Source of the DNA: Limonium bicolor
Lineage: Eukaryota > Streptophyta > Magnoliopsida > Caryophyllales > Plumbaginaceae
Direction: 5' to 3'
Assembly (NCBI GenBank): GCA_023374045.1
Contig: CM041782.1
Location: 248,215,882 to 248,279,881 of the forward strand
DNA length: 64,000 nucleotides
Shown: one piece after another, positions 1 through 13,028 of the stretch
Numbering within the stretch: position 1 is the stretch's first letter
Layout: every line of letters begins with the position of its first letter
Position numbers and translations under genes: made by a program
Notes under the pieces: generated by a model
What the model saw: only the letters and a program-made list of their open reading frames with translations
The model's database searches: none
Told to the model about the DNA's origin: nothing

Positions 1-2408
1 GTAGCTGAGTCAGATATAGAAAAGACAGCCTTCCGGACCAGAACGGCCACTACGAGTTCATAGTGATGCCGTTTGGACTGACCAATGCACCCGCGAGATT
101 CATGGATCTGATGCTGAGAGTCTTCCAAGCCCAGTTGGATAAGTCAGTAGTCGTGTTCATAGACGACATCTTGGTATTCTTCAAGAGTCAGGAGGAACAC
201 GAGCAGCATTTGAGGACAGCCTTGGAGACTCTGAGAGAGAAGAAGTTATATGCCAAGTTCAGCAAGTGTGAATTCTGGCTGGACAAGGTGTCATTTCTTG
301 GACATGTGATCTCAGTTGAGGGAGTTTCAGTAGACCCAGCTAAGATTGAGGTAGTGAAGAGCTGGCATAGACCTCGCACCATGACAGAGGTGAGGAGTTT
401 CCTTGGGTTTGCTGGCTACTATAGACGCTTTGTGAAGGACTTCTCCAGGCTAGCCAAGCCCTTGACCTCCCTGATGAAGAAGGACAACACGTTTGTATGG
501 ACAGAGGCTTGTGAGGTCTCCTTTCAGGCGCTGAAGGACGCCCTGACCACAGCTCCAGTATTAGTGATCCCTGAGGGAAACAAGGGATACGAGGTGTATT
601 GTGATGCTTCATGTAGAGGATTGGTGGGGTACTGATGCAAAATGGCAAAGTGGTAGTGTACGTTTCTCGACAGCTGAAGAAGCACGAAGAAAATTACCCC
701 ACACACGACCTTGAGCTCCTCGCCATAGTCTTTGCCTTGAAGATCTGGTGACATTACTTGTATGGAGCCTCAGTCCGGATTATGACAGACCATAAGAGTC
801 TGACATCTGGACCCAGAAGGAGCTGAACCTGAGACAGCGACGATGGGTCGAGCTACTGGCTGATTATGACATCAACCTTCAGTACACTGAAGGTAAAAGA
901 ATGTCGTAGCAGACGCTTTGAGCAGGAGAGTGTACTCACTCCTAGCTTTGACAGAGACGGCCACGATAGCTGAGGAGATATACGCAGCCCAGGATAGTGA
1001 TGTATACCTGCAGGGCGTCAAGAAGAAGTTAGCAGACGGTATGACTGATGGTCTGAAGTATGAGTACGAGCTAGACAGCGAGGGACACCTTCGAGTTAGA
1101 GGCAGACTCTACGTTCCTCAGGATGCGACAGAACTTCAGTCCAGGATTCTCTCTGAGGCTCATTCCTTTACGTTATCAGTACACCTTGGAGCCACCAAGA
1201 TGTACAAGGATTTGAAGCAGTTATTCTGGTGGAGCGGGATGAAGAGGGATGTAGCAGACTTCGTCTCCCTATGCCTCACCTGTCAGAAGGTGAAGTTCGA
1301 GCATCGTCGACCAGGAGGCCAGATTCAGTCATTGCCAGTACCGTGATTGAAGTTTGACGACATCAGCATGGACTTTGTGGTCGGTCTCCCTCCAGCTAGA
1401 GGCGGACTAAATTCTATTTGGGTGATAGCCGATAGGTTGACCAAGACAGCCAGGTTCATACCTATCAAGGACACATGGAAGGTGCCCAAGCTGGCTGAGG
1501 TGTTCACCATAGAGCACATCCGGTACCATGGGGTACCGAAGACGATTGTCTCCGATCGTGACACACGTTTCCTCAGTAGATTTTGGCATCAGGTGCAGGA
1601 GGCGTTTGGTACTCAGCTACGCCTTAGCACAGCCTTTCACCCTCAGACTGATGGGCAGACCGAGAGGACGATGCAGACACTAGAGGATATGCTACGAGTA
1701 GTTGCTCTAGACTATAAGGGGAGTTGGGTAGAGCGTCTACACCTGGTGGAGTTCTCCTACAATAACTCCTACCACTCGTCTATCGGCATGGCACCATTCC
1801 AGGCTCTGTATGGCAGGCCGTGCCAGACCCCCTTATCATGGAGTAACCCTACCGAGGCAGTCCTGATTGGGCCCGAGTATGTTCAGACACTGCAGGATGA
1901 CGTCAGAGTTATTCAGCAGCACATGAGGGCAGTGCAGTCTAGACAGAAATCCTATAGGGATCAGCACACCAGTGAGCTCAAGTTTCAGTTAGGTGACATG
2001 GTTTTCTTATGGGTGTCTCCAATGAGAGGGATATTCAGATTTGGGATGAGGGGGAAACTAAGCCGTAAGTATGTCGGTCCGTATAGGATTATGGAGCGGG
2101 TGGGCCCAGTCGCTTACAGACTAGAGCTACCAGCGGAGTTGGGGAAGGTACACGATGTGTTTCATGTATCTCAGTTGAAGAAGTATATGTCTGACCCTTC
2201 TCACGTACTACAGCCAGAGAGATTGGAGATTGAGCCTACACTAAGGTATGAGGAGACTCCTATTCGGATCTTGGACATGAAGATCCAAGAAACGAGAGGC
2301 AGATCAGTCAAATTGGTGAAAGTTCTTTGGGAGCATCATGGGGTTGAGGAAGCTACTTGGAAGACTGAGGACTCCATGAGAGTAAAGTACCCACATCTAT
2401 TTACATGA
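1..2408 (+). pseudogene. Element A pol, 3' part (RT, RNase H, integrase, chromodomain)
   Basis: Partial Ty3/gypsy polyprotein entering from the left edge inside reverse transcriptase. RT shows the [12 protein letters not shown] block and catalytic FIDD (about 155-166). RNase H begins near YCDAS (about 597). Integrase has the HHCC finger (about 1150-1290, ending CLTCQ) and the D, D, E core residues in DFVVG, SDRDTRF and GQTERT (1370-1680). A Tekay/Del-type chromodomain ends the protein near 2408. It is broken: a frameshift near 630 in RNase H, a TGA near 748, further shifts near 800-910, and a TGA at 1344-1346 between finger and core. The segment 1347-2408 is open. It is close to element F in sequence. 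Gag, AlkB and protease would lie off the window. Confidence 0.93.
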
Positions 2409-2788
2409 TATTCTGCTATCCTGCTGTGGTTCACGTTAGTAGCGGTACGAGGGCATACCTTAGCTCTTTTAAGGGGGATATACTGGCATACTCCTCCTTC
2501 GTTATCTCATCCGGATTATGCCCTGTTGCATTATATGTAGAGTGAGAGGTGTATGTATGTACGTAGTTTTACATTATGGCACGGTAGTACGTGACGTTTG
2601 ATTTAGTATATCTTGGTATATTTTGATTCAGTTTATATTTTGATTCATTATGTTTTAGTTCAGTTCGATTTGATTCTGAGTAATCTCGGGTGGAATATTG
2701 AAATGAAATGGATGGTAGTTAAGGAGGATTGAATTGGTATAGTTGAGGTTTAAACTTCCAGGCGAAGTTTCTTTTAAGGGGAATATAC
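2409..2788 (+). other. Element A 3' untranslated region with hairpin and polypurine tract
   Basis: Non-coding spacer between the chromodomain stop and the 3' LTR. It ends with a short inverted repeat (AAACTTCC 2752-2759, CGAAGTTT 2763-2770, one mismatch), then the plus-strand primer tract CTTTTAAGGGGAATATAC, directly before the LTR's TG. F, B and D have the same arrangement. Confidence 0.8.
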
Positions 2789-4530
2789 TGAAATACCCCT
2801 AAATTAATTTAAATTAATTTAGGGGATTTCTTTTATTAAAACTGTAAACAATACCATTAATTATTATAATGTAGTATGGAATTGTGAATAATAAATCATT
2901 ATATCCTTATATGGAATTATGAAAATTTAATCATGGGATTTCTCCCATTTAATCCTAAAGAAAACTATTAAGTATTGGATTACCATATATTATTATATAG
3001 TATTATGAATTTAATAATAATATTTATAAGTCAATAAATCTTGGAAAAATTTATAAACACTCCAAGTATATTATAAAGATTTTAGAAAGAGTTGGAACAT
3101 TGTTTTGAAACATAAAAGTCAATATAAAATTCTAGAAACCCTAAAGCCTTTTAAGCCTTGCTAGGGTTGACTTTTTGAGAATGGTCAAACCAGCCCATGA
3201 AACCTCTACCAATAAATAGGTTATGGAAAACCATGAAGATCGATAAAAAGATCGTCAAAAACGGATCATCCTAGCCAAAGTTATGATCAAATGAAGTTTA
3301 GAGCCAAAATTTAAAAAAAATGCTGATGTGGCAAGTCTGCTGACTCATCCACGCGCATCGGGATACGCGCCCAACACTTAGCCAATTTTATCCCCTATTT
3401 TTCCGGAAACCGTAACCAGTTTTTGCCCTAACTTGTGACCTTCATAACTTTCTCATCATTTGGAATTTTTGAGTGCCGTCTTCTTTGTTGTCTTCTCCTA
3501 CACTTCCTCTTCACAACCATAACTCACACTAAACCTGGTTCATCCTAAATCAGCCGGAAATTCATTCCAAAGTAGCCTACCCGCAAAACCGTAACCAGTT
3601 TTCCAGAAAAATCAGTTGAGCAGGTAAACTTCATCTTGCCATAACTTCTTCGTTTCTCAGCCAAATTTCATGTTCTTTAGCTCGTTTTGAAGAGCTCTAA
3701 TCCCTATACAACTTTCATGTTGATGACCAAAGCCAATTCCCCAACCGTTTGGAAGCAAGAGGTGTCTAAAGTTTCGGATTCGTCACCATATAAAATCATA
3801 GATTTTTCTAGAAAACGCAAGGTATAAACTCGTCACTTTCAGCTCCGATGTCTTTCTGTGTAGTGCAAGTTAGGGTGAGTCCTTGCTATCATTGTGTAGA
3901 GTTAAGTTTCCTCTTTGGATTAAGCCCAAGAACTAGTTCTAACTCGTTCTGTACTAAAAATTATAGCGTTGCAAAGTTGGCACCCTGAACAGACAAGTTC
4001 GAAAATTTTCCCAGAAAACCGAAATCGAATCCTTTCGATTCGAGCAATTCCTGTAAGTTTTTCTTCAAATTATTTCATCCTTGCTAATCTATATTGCATT
4101 ACCGGTCAAAACCATGTTCCAATTGCATCAATTAAGCATCAGGCTGAGTGAATTAGCCAGATTTGTATTCGGAAACCCCTGTAAACCCTAACTTTGAAAC
4201 CGAAATCGAAAACCTATGAATCCCGCATGTTAGCTAGCGAATTTGGTATCATTAGAACCGGAATTGGATTTCGAAACCATAGAAACAAGAATCACTCAAT
4301 TTGGTTCTGTAGATTTAGAGGAAATCGCAATTTAGTACTCGAGTTCCGTTTGGTTATCGCTGAAGAACTAGAGGTTCAGGGACCGTCCGATCGGGTTTTA
4401 AAGGATTGGACGGTCGAGATTAGATCGTGGGTTATAAACAGTGTTTCAGTTTTATAATATTTCAGGTTTTAACTCTAACTTGTTTAATTTAGTTAATGGC
4501 CTTCCCGAATGTATTTTGACTTGAAATTTA
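2789..4530 (+). mobile_element. Element A 3' LTR, truncated
   Basis: Starts TGAAATACCCC right after the PPT and can be followed along F's LTR (32540 onward) to about 4530. There it jumps from LTR A sequence to the interior of a minus-strand LTR. Compared with F's 4.2 kb LTR about 2.4 kb is missing, including the double hairpin and the TTACA end. It is more diverged from F than F's two LTRs are from each other, so A is an older or different subfamily copy. Confidence 0.85.
2796..2825. repeat. Perfect 30-bp palindrome at LTR 5' end
   Basis: Left arm CCCCTAAATTAATTT and right arm AAATTAATTTAGGGG with no spacer, beginning 7 bp inside the LTR. The same palindrome sits at 21859-21888 and 32547-32576 in element F. 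Confidence 0.9.
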
Positions 4531-6039
4531 AATAACATGGCTCTTAGGCCCTTAAAATGCATAAACCATAAACACTGAATTTCCCACATTATATTTGCCT
4601 TTGACCTGCAAGTACACCCAACAATACATATGCCTTTTAATAAACCCTTGAGAGTATTTTTCTAAGTCATTTACCATTAGCTCCTTAAGTAGTTTTAATA
4701 AGCAATATAAGCTCATTTCTCCTAAGGCATTAAACTACATTAGGTTAGCACATTTACCTCTTTTCCTCTCAAATTCTTTCTTGTTTCCTTGGTTAAAATC
4801 GGCATGGACTTGGGATTGCTTGTTAACTTCTAAATAATATACAAGCAAGGTAATGAGTATTCAAGCTTCAAGCTTAATCTCATTATAAACCCTAGTTACA
4901 TATATTGTCTTAGAACATTAAGATGGTTGTTTTACCTTGGAAATGAAGGAGAGTTTGGATAGGTAGCAAGAGAAGACTCCACCAAGCCCCTTGGAGATTG
5001 AAATGAAGCTAAAACAAGCAAGGTAAAGACACCATTAATGGTGTTTTTCGGACAACACTAAAACATGGAGGAAATGTTATTTTTCTTTGAGTTTCCTTAC
5101 CTTGAAGCAAAGGAGAACAATTAAATGTAAAAAGATGAGCTCAAGCTCCTCCCATGGAGATTCCACTTGGCACCGAAATGGAGCTCTTGGAGTTTTGAAA
5201 GGATGAAGTTGAAGAGCTTGGCAAGACAAAGAGAATGGTGGTCTTGGTTTTTGATTTGGCAAAAGGGAGCTAGGAATTACAAGAGGTTGAAGATGAAGAA
5301 TGGTGGTGGTGCTGTAGCATAACCGTGAATGAGAGCAAGAAGGAAGGTAGAAGACGGTGGGAAGCAAGGGAAATGAAGAGAGTGAAGAAGACTTAGCTAG
5401 TTTTAGATATTTGTAAGTTAAAAGCAAATAGTGATTTACTTTATCAATTTTCTATCTTATCAAATTAACAAGGGGATGACTCATCCCTTATAAGAAAACC
5501 GGCCCCCATTATATAATAAGGGGTATTTTAGTCTTTGTTGACCAATTAACTTACTTATATTGACTTATGTTATAAACTTGCTTATTTTAGTTACTATTCA
5601 CAAAACAAGGCACATATTTGTGAAATTTTTGATTTCCATTGATTTAGACTTCCTAATGTGATACTAAGTAGTACACATGTTAATTAAAGAGTAATGATGG
5701 ACATTTAGCCATTCAAAGCTCATTTAAAAGACAATTTTTCAAAAATGTGCTTTAAGACTCCTTAAAGCACATTTTGTGTTTTAACTTGTTTTCAAGCTTG
5801 GTTTTCTTTGATAATTGGTTTAATATGTCCATTAACATATAAATGAGGTCTGGGTAAGCTCATTAGGTCTTAACCAAGGTTATCCCAAGCTTAGAGCACA
5901 TTTTTGCCCATATTGCCTTTAAGGCATTAAATTGTGTTTCCTATGGATTATATTGTTTACTAATGTTTCTAGGACACTTTTAGTCTTAATATACCATAGT
6001 TTAAAGTTTAAGCAACATACTAAGGTTTGGGGTATTTCA
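4531..6039 (-). mobile_element. Element C: LTR fragment, minus orientation
   Basis: This is the U3-side end of a minus-strand LTR, closing with GGGGTATTTCA at 6039 (reverse complement TGAAATACCCC). It is closely similar to the matching part of LTR H (62370 onward). The flank at 6040 starts ATTTTGAACTCC; B's other LTR has CTCATTTTGAACTCC at 19770-19785 without this insert, so C entered at ATTTT. Its other end is lost at the 4530 junction. It holds a strong donor-like AAG|GTAAGG on the minus strand at about 5100. Confidence 0.8.
5742..5775. promoter_or_regulatory. U3 palindrome, element C
   Basis: Arms AAAATGTGCTTTAAG and CTTAAAGCACATTTT around loop ACTC. It lies about 270 bp from the LTR's PPT-side end. 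It recurs at the same relative place in B, E and H. Confidence 0.75.
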
Positions 6040-8465
6040 ATTTTGAACTCCAAATTCACCTCAATCTTTTCCTATGCATTACATATGTTTTCCCACATGT
6101 TTTAACATCTTTTTGGCACACTAAAACCCTCTCTAATCATCCCAAAAACTCCTTAAACTTTTACTCAAACCTTTACTAAATCCTTAACACTTAGAACATT
6201 TTACTTTTACTTGTAACTTGTAATTTTTGCTTAAAACTTCCACTAACCAAAGTGTTCTTCCACCACAAGATAACCACTCCTAAAGCATCATTTTGCATCA
6301 CACTCATCCCATTTACACACACTCCTCCATTCTTTCCCACAAGTTCCTAATTAAACCTTCACAAGGCATTACACTTCCATTGTTCACCAAACTTTGCACA
6401 AGACTTTACCACACCTCCACCATGACCTTGGTGTATCTAGAATTCATCCATTAGTTCTCTAAATCTCCAAGACTATGCCCAAGGCATCTTAACACTTAAG
6501 AACACCTTAATTCACTTTCTTTCATCATCTTAACACTTAACAATTCCTAGTACAATCTAGGTCACCAAATCTCATTAGAGTACATAAACTCCTTTGTTTA
6601 TCAACTAAATTTTGCCATAGCTTCTCTTGTATAACCTTACACCAAAACACACAGTTTGTCCACCATTTATACAATCCAAGAACACTAAATCTTTTAATAC
6701 ACATTCCTTACACATAAACATATTGTTTTTCATCCTTTAACCACCAAAGATATCCATCTTCACAAGAGATGTTCTTTACACACAACTAAACCTTTAGACA
6801 ACACTACATCACAATATAGTGCATAAACTTAAATTGCTTGGCACTTAAGCCCTTAAATAACATTGGCACTTAGGCCCTTAAATAACATTAAACTTAAACA
6901 CTGAATTTCCACATTTAAATGCCTTCAACCTGCAAATACACACAATAATGCTCCCATGTCCTTTTAGTCCACCTTATGGATAGTTTTCTATCTCATTTCC
7001 CATTGGCTATTTAGGTTATTTATTAAGCAAATATAGCTCAATTTCCTAGTACATAAAACCACATTAAGAGAGGTCATTTACCTCTTTGTTTTTCAAGCTT
7101 TCTCACTTGTTTTCTCTTGTTCTTTCTTGATTGAAAATCGGCAAGGAGCTTTTATCACTTGTGAACCTTCTAACCAATACACATATAAGGGTAATGAGCA
7201 TTAAATTTAATACTCAAACTCATAATTAACCCTAGGTTTACACAAGTGTCTTAAAACACTAAAATTTGATGATTACCTTTGGAATTTTAAAGAGAGCTTG
7301 GTTAATTAGCAAGATAGGACTCCTCCTAGTCCTTTGAAGTTTGAATTAAGCTAAATGAAGAGCAAGATAATGCACCATTGTGAGGAGAATTTTCGGCTAT
7401 ACACAAAAAATGAAGGAAACTTGGATTTTCTTTGATTTTCCTTACCATGAAGCAAAGGAGAATGACAAGGCATGAAAAGATGAGCTAAAGCTCCTTCAAT
7501 GGAGATTCTTCATGGCACCAAAATGGAGTTATTGAAGATTTGAAAAGAGGGAAATGAAGAGCTTGCACTAACTAGAAGAATGGTAGTCTTGAAATTGAAT
7601 TTGGATCATGGAGTCATGAGTTACAAGCATTCAAAGATGGAGAATACATATGTGCTGTAGCAAAAATGATTTCAAGAAGGGAGGAAGAGTATGGAGATGG
7701 TGGGGACCAAGGAGAAAAGAAGAGAATGAGGTGAGAGGTTGTCATTTGGAGATATTTATGTTATAAAGGTAATTTCTACTTTTTACTTAATTTTCTTCCT
7801 TTCTTTGATTAACTAGCACATGGTGGTGAGTCACCACATAGAAAACCGACCCCCATTGCATATTAGAGATATTTATGGTCTTTGTTGACCAAATAATTGA
7901 CTTATGTTGACTTATAACTTAAACTAGCACAATTTGAGCACTATTCACAAATTAAGGCACATAATTGTGAAATTTTTGATTTCCCATTGATTTAGGCTTC
8001 CTAATGTGATACTAAGTAGTACACATGTTTATTAAAGAGTAATGATGGACATTTAGCCACTCAAAACGCATTTCCAAAACAATTTTTCAAAAATGTGCTT
8101 TAAGACTCCTTAAAGCACATTTTGTGTTTTAACTTGTTTTCAAGCTTGGTTTTCTTTAGTAATTGTTTTAAAATGTTCATTATCATGTTAATAAGGTCTA
8201 GGAATGACCTTTAGGTCTTATGCAAGGTTACACCAAGTCTAGAGCAAGTATTTGCTTATAGTGACTTTAAGGTGTTTTCTTGTGTTTTGTTTGGTTTAAT
8301 TGTCTAACGAAGTTTCCCAAGGACTTAATTAGCCTTATCAAATCATAATTGAATATTATTAAGTCTTGTTAGGCTCTTTGGGTCCTAACCAAGTCCACTC
8401 CAAGCTTAGAGCATGTTTTTGCTCAAACTGTGTTTATGGTATTTTATTGTTTTTACTATGGTTTA
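6040..8465 (-). mobile_element. Element B 3' LTR, part 1
   Basis: Colinear and very similar to 19776-21851 plus the segment after 36794, which is B's other LTR. The part matching 17967-19775 is absent to the left (lost or displaced with C). A 27-bp motif (GCACTTAGGCCC...) is duplicated at 6841-6890 but single at about 20580. It is interrupted at 8465 by solo LTR E and resumes at 12934. No coding content. Confidence 0.85.
8090..8123. promoter_or_regulatory. U3 palindrome, B 3' LTR
   Basis: Same 15-bp arms and ACTC loop as at 5742-5775. The B 5' LTR copy is at 21800-21833. Confidence 0.75.
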
Positions 8466-8786
8466 TGTAACACCCCAACTCAATCCAAATGTGGTCTCGC
8501 AACTTAACAGTATATATAAACATGTCACAGCGGAATTCTTTACAATCCAGGACCTTGCCACAGTCTGACCTAACAGACTACAGAATATCCGAACCTTAGT
8601 CTAACAACCTTAACCATTTTACATAACCTTCTTACAATCCTCTCACGACCTATACATCTTACTAACTCAATTGCCATACGAGTGTACATGCACAACTCGT
8701 AGGTCACACTTAATCCTTACACTTGTATCCTCTTTCTTACTCTTGCGACGGCCGCCTCCTGATGTACCTGTGTAGTAAAAACACAG

Positions 8787-8813
8787 CCCCCAAAGGGGTC
8801 AGCACGAATGCTG
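8787..8813 (-). promoter_or_regulatory. LTR double hairpin, element E
   Basis: CCCC/GGGG (8788-8791 with 8795-8798) next to CAGCA/TGCTG (8800-8804 with 8809-8813), about 320 bp from the LTR 3' end. Same position and architecture as in the other LTRs, with different bases. Confidence 0.65.
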
Positions 8814-10067
8814 GTACGATCCCCTCATGGCCCCCAAGCTAACGGGCTACGACGACTAATTGTCGATAGCATGGAGGTTGATTAGATGCACAATATAATA
8901 GTAAGTGCAGAACAACACTCAGATATGAACAATCAAGTTCACACACAATGAACGTCTTAAATGCGTTTCCCTTATTAGAGTTAATTATTTAACTCCTTAA
9001 GTAATGTTCCCTCTTAACCTTAGTCATCCTTATCTCACCTTAATCTTAGTCTTATCTTAACCTTAGAAACACCATCCTTTAATAAGGAGTGTAGTCGCTT
9101 ATCTTATCTTAATTATACAACCATCCTTTAAAGAGGAATGGTTGCAACTTATCTTAATCTTAACTTAATCTTAATCTTAACAATACAAATCATCCTTTAA
9201 AAAAGAATGATTGTAACTTATCTTAATCTTAACTTATTCTCAGAATACAAACCGTTCCTGGAGGGGAATGGTTGTAGCCTAAGTCCAAACCTGGGATTTA
9301 GGTGATCCCACCGCACCATCTTAATGCCACCTACCCTGGACGGGAATCCAGCATAGCTGAGCGGCAACCGGCCCTAGGCTACAAGTCCGAAGACAAGTCC
9401 TTAAGCGGAGGGCGGATCTGATTCAGATACCGTCCCCCTTTTTCCTTAGCATGCATGACCGGAGATCGGTCCCGGGTTTCCTCACTCAAGTTCCAGTTAG
9501 TAATAGTCTCAAGACCATGTTTGTTGGTTAACCTCTTTCGGTTCATATCGTCCCTTATTAGGGGCGTTCCTTAGTCTCACTCAATTTCTTACTAAACATT
9601 GGTTAGTAAGTTCTCACGGTATGTTGTGTTAGTTTTCAAACATCACACAACCATACAATAAATATAATATATTCCGGTTGCATGCTTTATCTTGTTTAGT
9701 GAGCACACAAAAACAAATAGCACACAAGCCGAGGGACACCTCGTTAGCAAGCAGGTCACAAGAGAACTGTACCGTTCACCGTTGGCCGTTCAGTTGCTTA
9801 ATCTCTTCCGGAGTCCAATTTCCAAGTCCTAAAACATTCATTCAGTTTTAGGTTGTTAATCACTTAACTCAATTCAACTTACTTATCTTACTTAACTTAC
9901 TTAACCCTTAATGACTCCAACCTAACACCTCTTAAATCTTACAACTTAATCTTACAAACTTAATCTTAAACTTTTAAGTTTATTCTTAACTTAATCCCTT
10001 AAGTCTTTATACCTCTAATCATCATTGCCCCCTTAATGGGGTACCATTAATACCACTAAACTCTCTT

Positions 10068-10215
10068 AGGGTCTTTTTTTTTTTTTTTTTTTATGGTCCG
10101 ACCGACCCACCGACCGACCCACCCCCTGGGTAGGTCGGCTGCAGAGAACATCCAACTTCACAGTTTCAGCCCGACCGACCCAGACTGGGGTCGATCCCCT
10201 GGGTAGGTCGGCTGC
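10068..10215. repeat. Poly-T and GC-rich inverted repeat cluster in LTR E
   Basis: A run of about 20 T is followed by two copies of a CCGACCGACCCA...TGGGTAGGTCGG type inverted repeat with GGCTGCAG ends. The same LTR position in B (19655-19745) and H (61312-61640) also holds GC-rich inverted repeats of different sequence. Confidence 0.7.
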
Positions 10216-12634
10216 AGAAACTTCTCATACATTGTCAAATTTTCTCCAAATTTTTCCTCAAGCCTCCTAATGTGTTCTAACATCATTTGGCACATCAAAC
10301 ACACCTTATAACCTCCACCAAACTCATTAAAACAACTTCCAAAGATCTTCTCAAACATTTGCTCAATTCTTACAAACACTCCTAACACTTATCATATAAT
10401 TCCTTACATTACCAACTTGTATCTTTACCAAAACTTCAACCAACCCAAGTGTTCCCTCCTTAACAGTTTGGGCACTTCATAAAAATTATTTTCCATCTTC
10501 AGTTCATTTACCAAAACTTCCTCAAGTCATCTTACATAACCATGAACAAATTCCTCTATTTTCCATTTGTTACTCATCATTCCTAAACTCTTGGGCATAC
10601 CTAAACATTTCTTGTCATCCTCTTAGCACCTCAACCTTGTTCTTCTTTACCTTAACTATACTACACCCTCCTTGGACATTTCCACCTCCTTTTACTCACT
10701 TACTCACCATTATCACGATCATACGCTCTTTTACATTCCTAGTCATTTTCCTTGATGACTTACAACATCCTCCTACCTTTTTCACTTCTATCACCCAAGT
10801 CCACACATTACCATTCAACTAAACCTTACTAGTCCACCACTAACATCATCACACTTACACAAGGTTCTCAAAACTCTCATTGTCTTACTCTCTAGTTCAT
10901 ACCTAAATCATCTCAAAGCATTATACATCATTTCCTTAAAACTTATGCACAAGTCTTACATTCCTCATATCATGATTTTGGTGTGTTTAATACACTCACC
11001 AATCCTCTAATTCCTCCTAGACATCTCTGGGTCATTCTAAACCTCAAGAACTCCTTAGTTAACTCATTTCCACCCAATTTTCTTTTCATGCTCCCTAGTA
11101 AACCCTAGGGCATATTAGCTCACCACTACCACTTAAACACTTTGTTTTCTACTCAAATTTCGCCATAGCTCCTCTAGTATCTTATCATGCCCAAACACAT
11201 TATTTTTCCTCATTCAACCATCTCACACACATCAAGTTATTCTCATCATATCTCATCACCCAAACCAACTCATTCACAACAAACTCAATATATTGCAATA
11301 ATCTTAAATTGCATAGCACTAAGGCTCTTAAATGACATGGCTCTTAGGCCCTGACTTAAACTTAAACACTGAATTTCCCACATATATAAGCTTTCGACCT
11401 GCAAATACACTCATCAATCTCATAGTAGTTATAATGCTCTTAAAATCCACCTTAAACTTATATTACTAACTCATTCTCATTAGCTCCTTAATCACAAGTT
11501 CATAAGCTTGTTTATGTTCTTTTTCTTAGGTTATATAACCCAATACACAATGTAAGCTCTAAGCCACATTGGTACTTATCTAAAACTCATTTCTTAAACT
11601 TAAACCACCATTAGGTAAGCAATTTACCTTGTTTTTCCAAGCCTCTCCTCACACTTTCCTCCTTGGTTTCCTTTGTTTCATTATCGGCCACCCACTTAGA
11701 TTTCCTTGCCAATGTTCTAATCAATCCACAATAACTCTAATGAGTGCTAATGAACACACTAACCGTAAGGAATCATACCTAGGTTAAAAATGTGTTCTAA
11801 GGTATTAAAAATGAATATTTTACCTTGAAGTCTTAAGGTAGGCTTGGATATGAATCAAGAAGGGCCTCCTCTAGCCCTTGGAGAATAGAATCAAGCTAGA
11901 ACAAGGGATGAAACAAGGTATCTTAAGAGGTAATTTTCGGCCATATTGAAAAATGGAAGAAAATGATGATTTTTGAAGCTTTTCTTACCTTAAACCAAAG
12001 AGAGTATAAACTAGCTCTTGAAACTGAATTTTCCTTTTCAAATGGAGCACCTTCAATGGAGTCCAACTTCTGGTTTTGGAATTTTGAAAAGAGAGGATGA
12101 AAGGCCTTGGTCTAACTAAGACAAATGTGTGCTTAGTTTTTGATTTGGAGCTTGGAGTTGTATTTAGCAAGCAAATGAAGATGGAGAAGGTGAAGTGCTG
12201 TAGCATGAACGGTTTCTCCATGAGAGGATGAAGAAGAATACGGTGGAGGAGAAGGGAAATGAAGAAGAGAAGAGAGAGAAGAGAGTAAGGTAAGGTTTTT
12301 ACTTTTAAAAAGGTAAATAGTGAACTTCTACCCACCTTCCTCTTTTCCTAACATGTGATGGCACTTAAAGTGGTGAATCCCCACTTATAAAACCGTGCCC
12401 CCCTCCATTCCTAGATATTTATGGGCTACTTTGACCACTTAACTAATTAAAGTTGACTTAAGGCTAATTTGGGTACTATTTGGCACTATTCACTAATTAG
12501 TGCACATATTCGTGAAATTTTTGGTTTCCCATTGATTTAGGCTTCCTAATGTGATACTAATTAGTACACATGTTGATTAAAGAGTAATGATGGACATTTA
12601 GCCACTCAAAACTCAATTCTAAGACAATTTCTCA

Positions 12635-12668
12635 AAAATGTGCTTTAAGACCTCTTAAAGCACATTTT
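12635..12668. promoter_or_regulatory. U3 palindrome, element E
   Basis: Arms AAAATGTGCTTTAAGA and TCTTAAAGCACATTTT around CC. The stem is one base pair longer than in B and C because both sides of the centre changed together. Confidence 0.7.
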
Positions 12669-12933
12669 GTGTTTTAACTTGTTTTCAAGCTTGGTTTTCT
12701 TTGCTAATTGATTTAAAATGACCATTAGAATATTACTAAGGTCTTATCATGATATTTGGGTACTCACCCAAGTCTCTCCAAGCTTAGAGCACGTTTTTGC
12801 CCTGATTGCCCTTAAGGCACTTTCTTGTGTTTTCCTTGGTTTAAATTGTCTACCAATCTTTCTAAGGCATGTTCTAGCCTTATTACATCATATCTTAATG
12901 TTTACTTAGCATACTTAGGTTTGGGGTATTTCA

Positions 12934-13028
12934 GTTTAAATTGTTCACTAATATTTCTAAGGCCCTTTTTAGCCTTAATATACCATATTTTAATGTTTAA
13001 ACAACATATCAAGGTTTGGGGTATTTCA
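12934..13028 (-). mobile_element. Element B 3' LTR, part 2 (PPT-side terminus)
   Basis: Resumes after E's GTTTA duplication and ends GGGGTATTTCA at 13028, immediately followed by the reverse-complement PPT. It matches 37119-37208, the end of B's 5' LTR. Confidence 0.85.

Larger units (their letters stand above)
8466..12933 (-). mobile_element. Element E: complete solo LTR with target-site duplication
   Basis: Starts TGTAACACCCC and ends GGGGTATTTCA on the + strand, so it is a minus-oriented LTR of 4468 bp. It is flanked by GTTTA on both sides (8461-8465 and 12934-12938). The undisturbed site, with a single GTTTA, is in B's other LTR at about 37115-37122. No PBS, PPT or internal domain accompanies it, so it is a solo LTR left by LTR-LTR recombination. 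It contains a double hairpin, GC-rich inverted repeats, the U3 palindrome and a donor-like site at about 11988. Confidence 0.93.

Noticed and set aside
188..754. Minus-strand ORFs under the RT of A, and similar ones at 28820-30606
   Set aside because: Shadows of the conserved RT and RNase H coding frame.
5077..5427. 116-aa minus-strand ORF in LTR C, with similar-size ORFs at 11985-12335 and 62988-63197 at the matching LTR place
   Set aside because: The position matches, but the protein sequences are not conserved and the frames differ. More likely an untranslated leader exon ending in a donor site.
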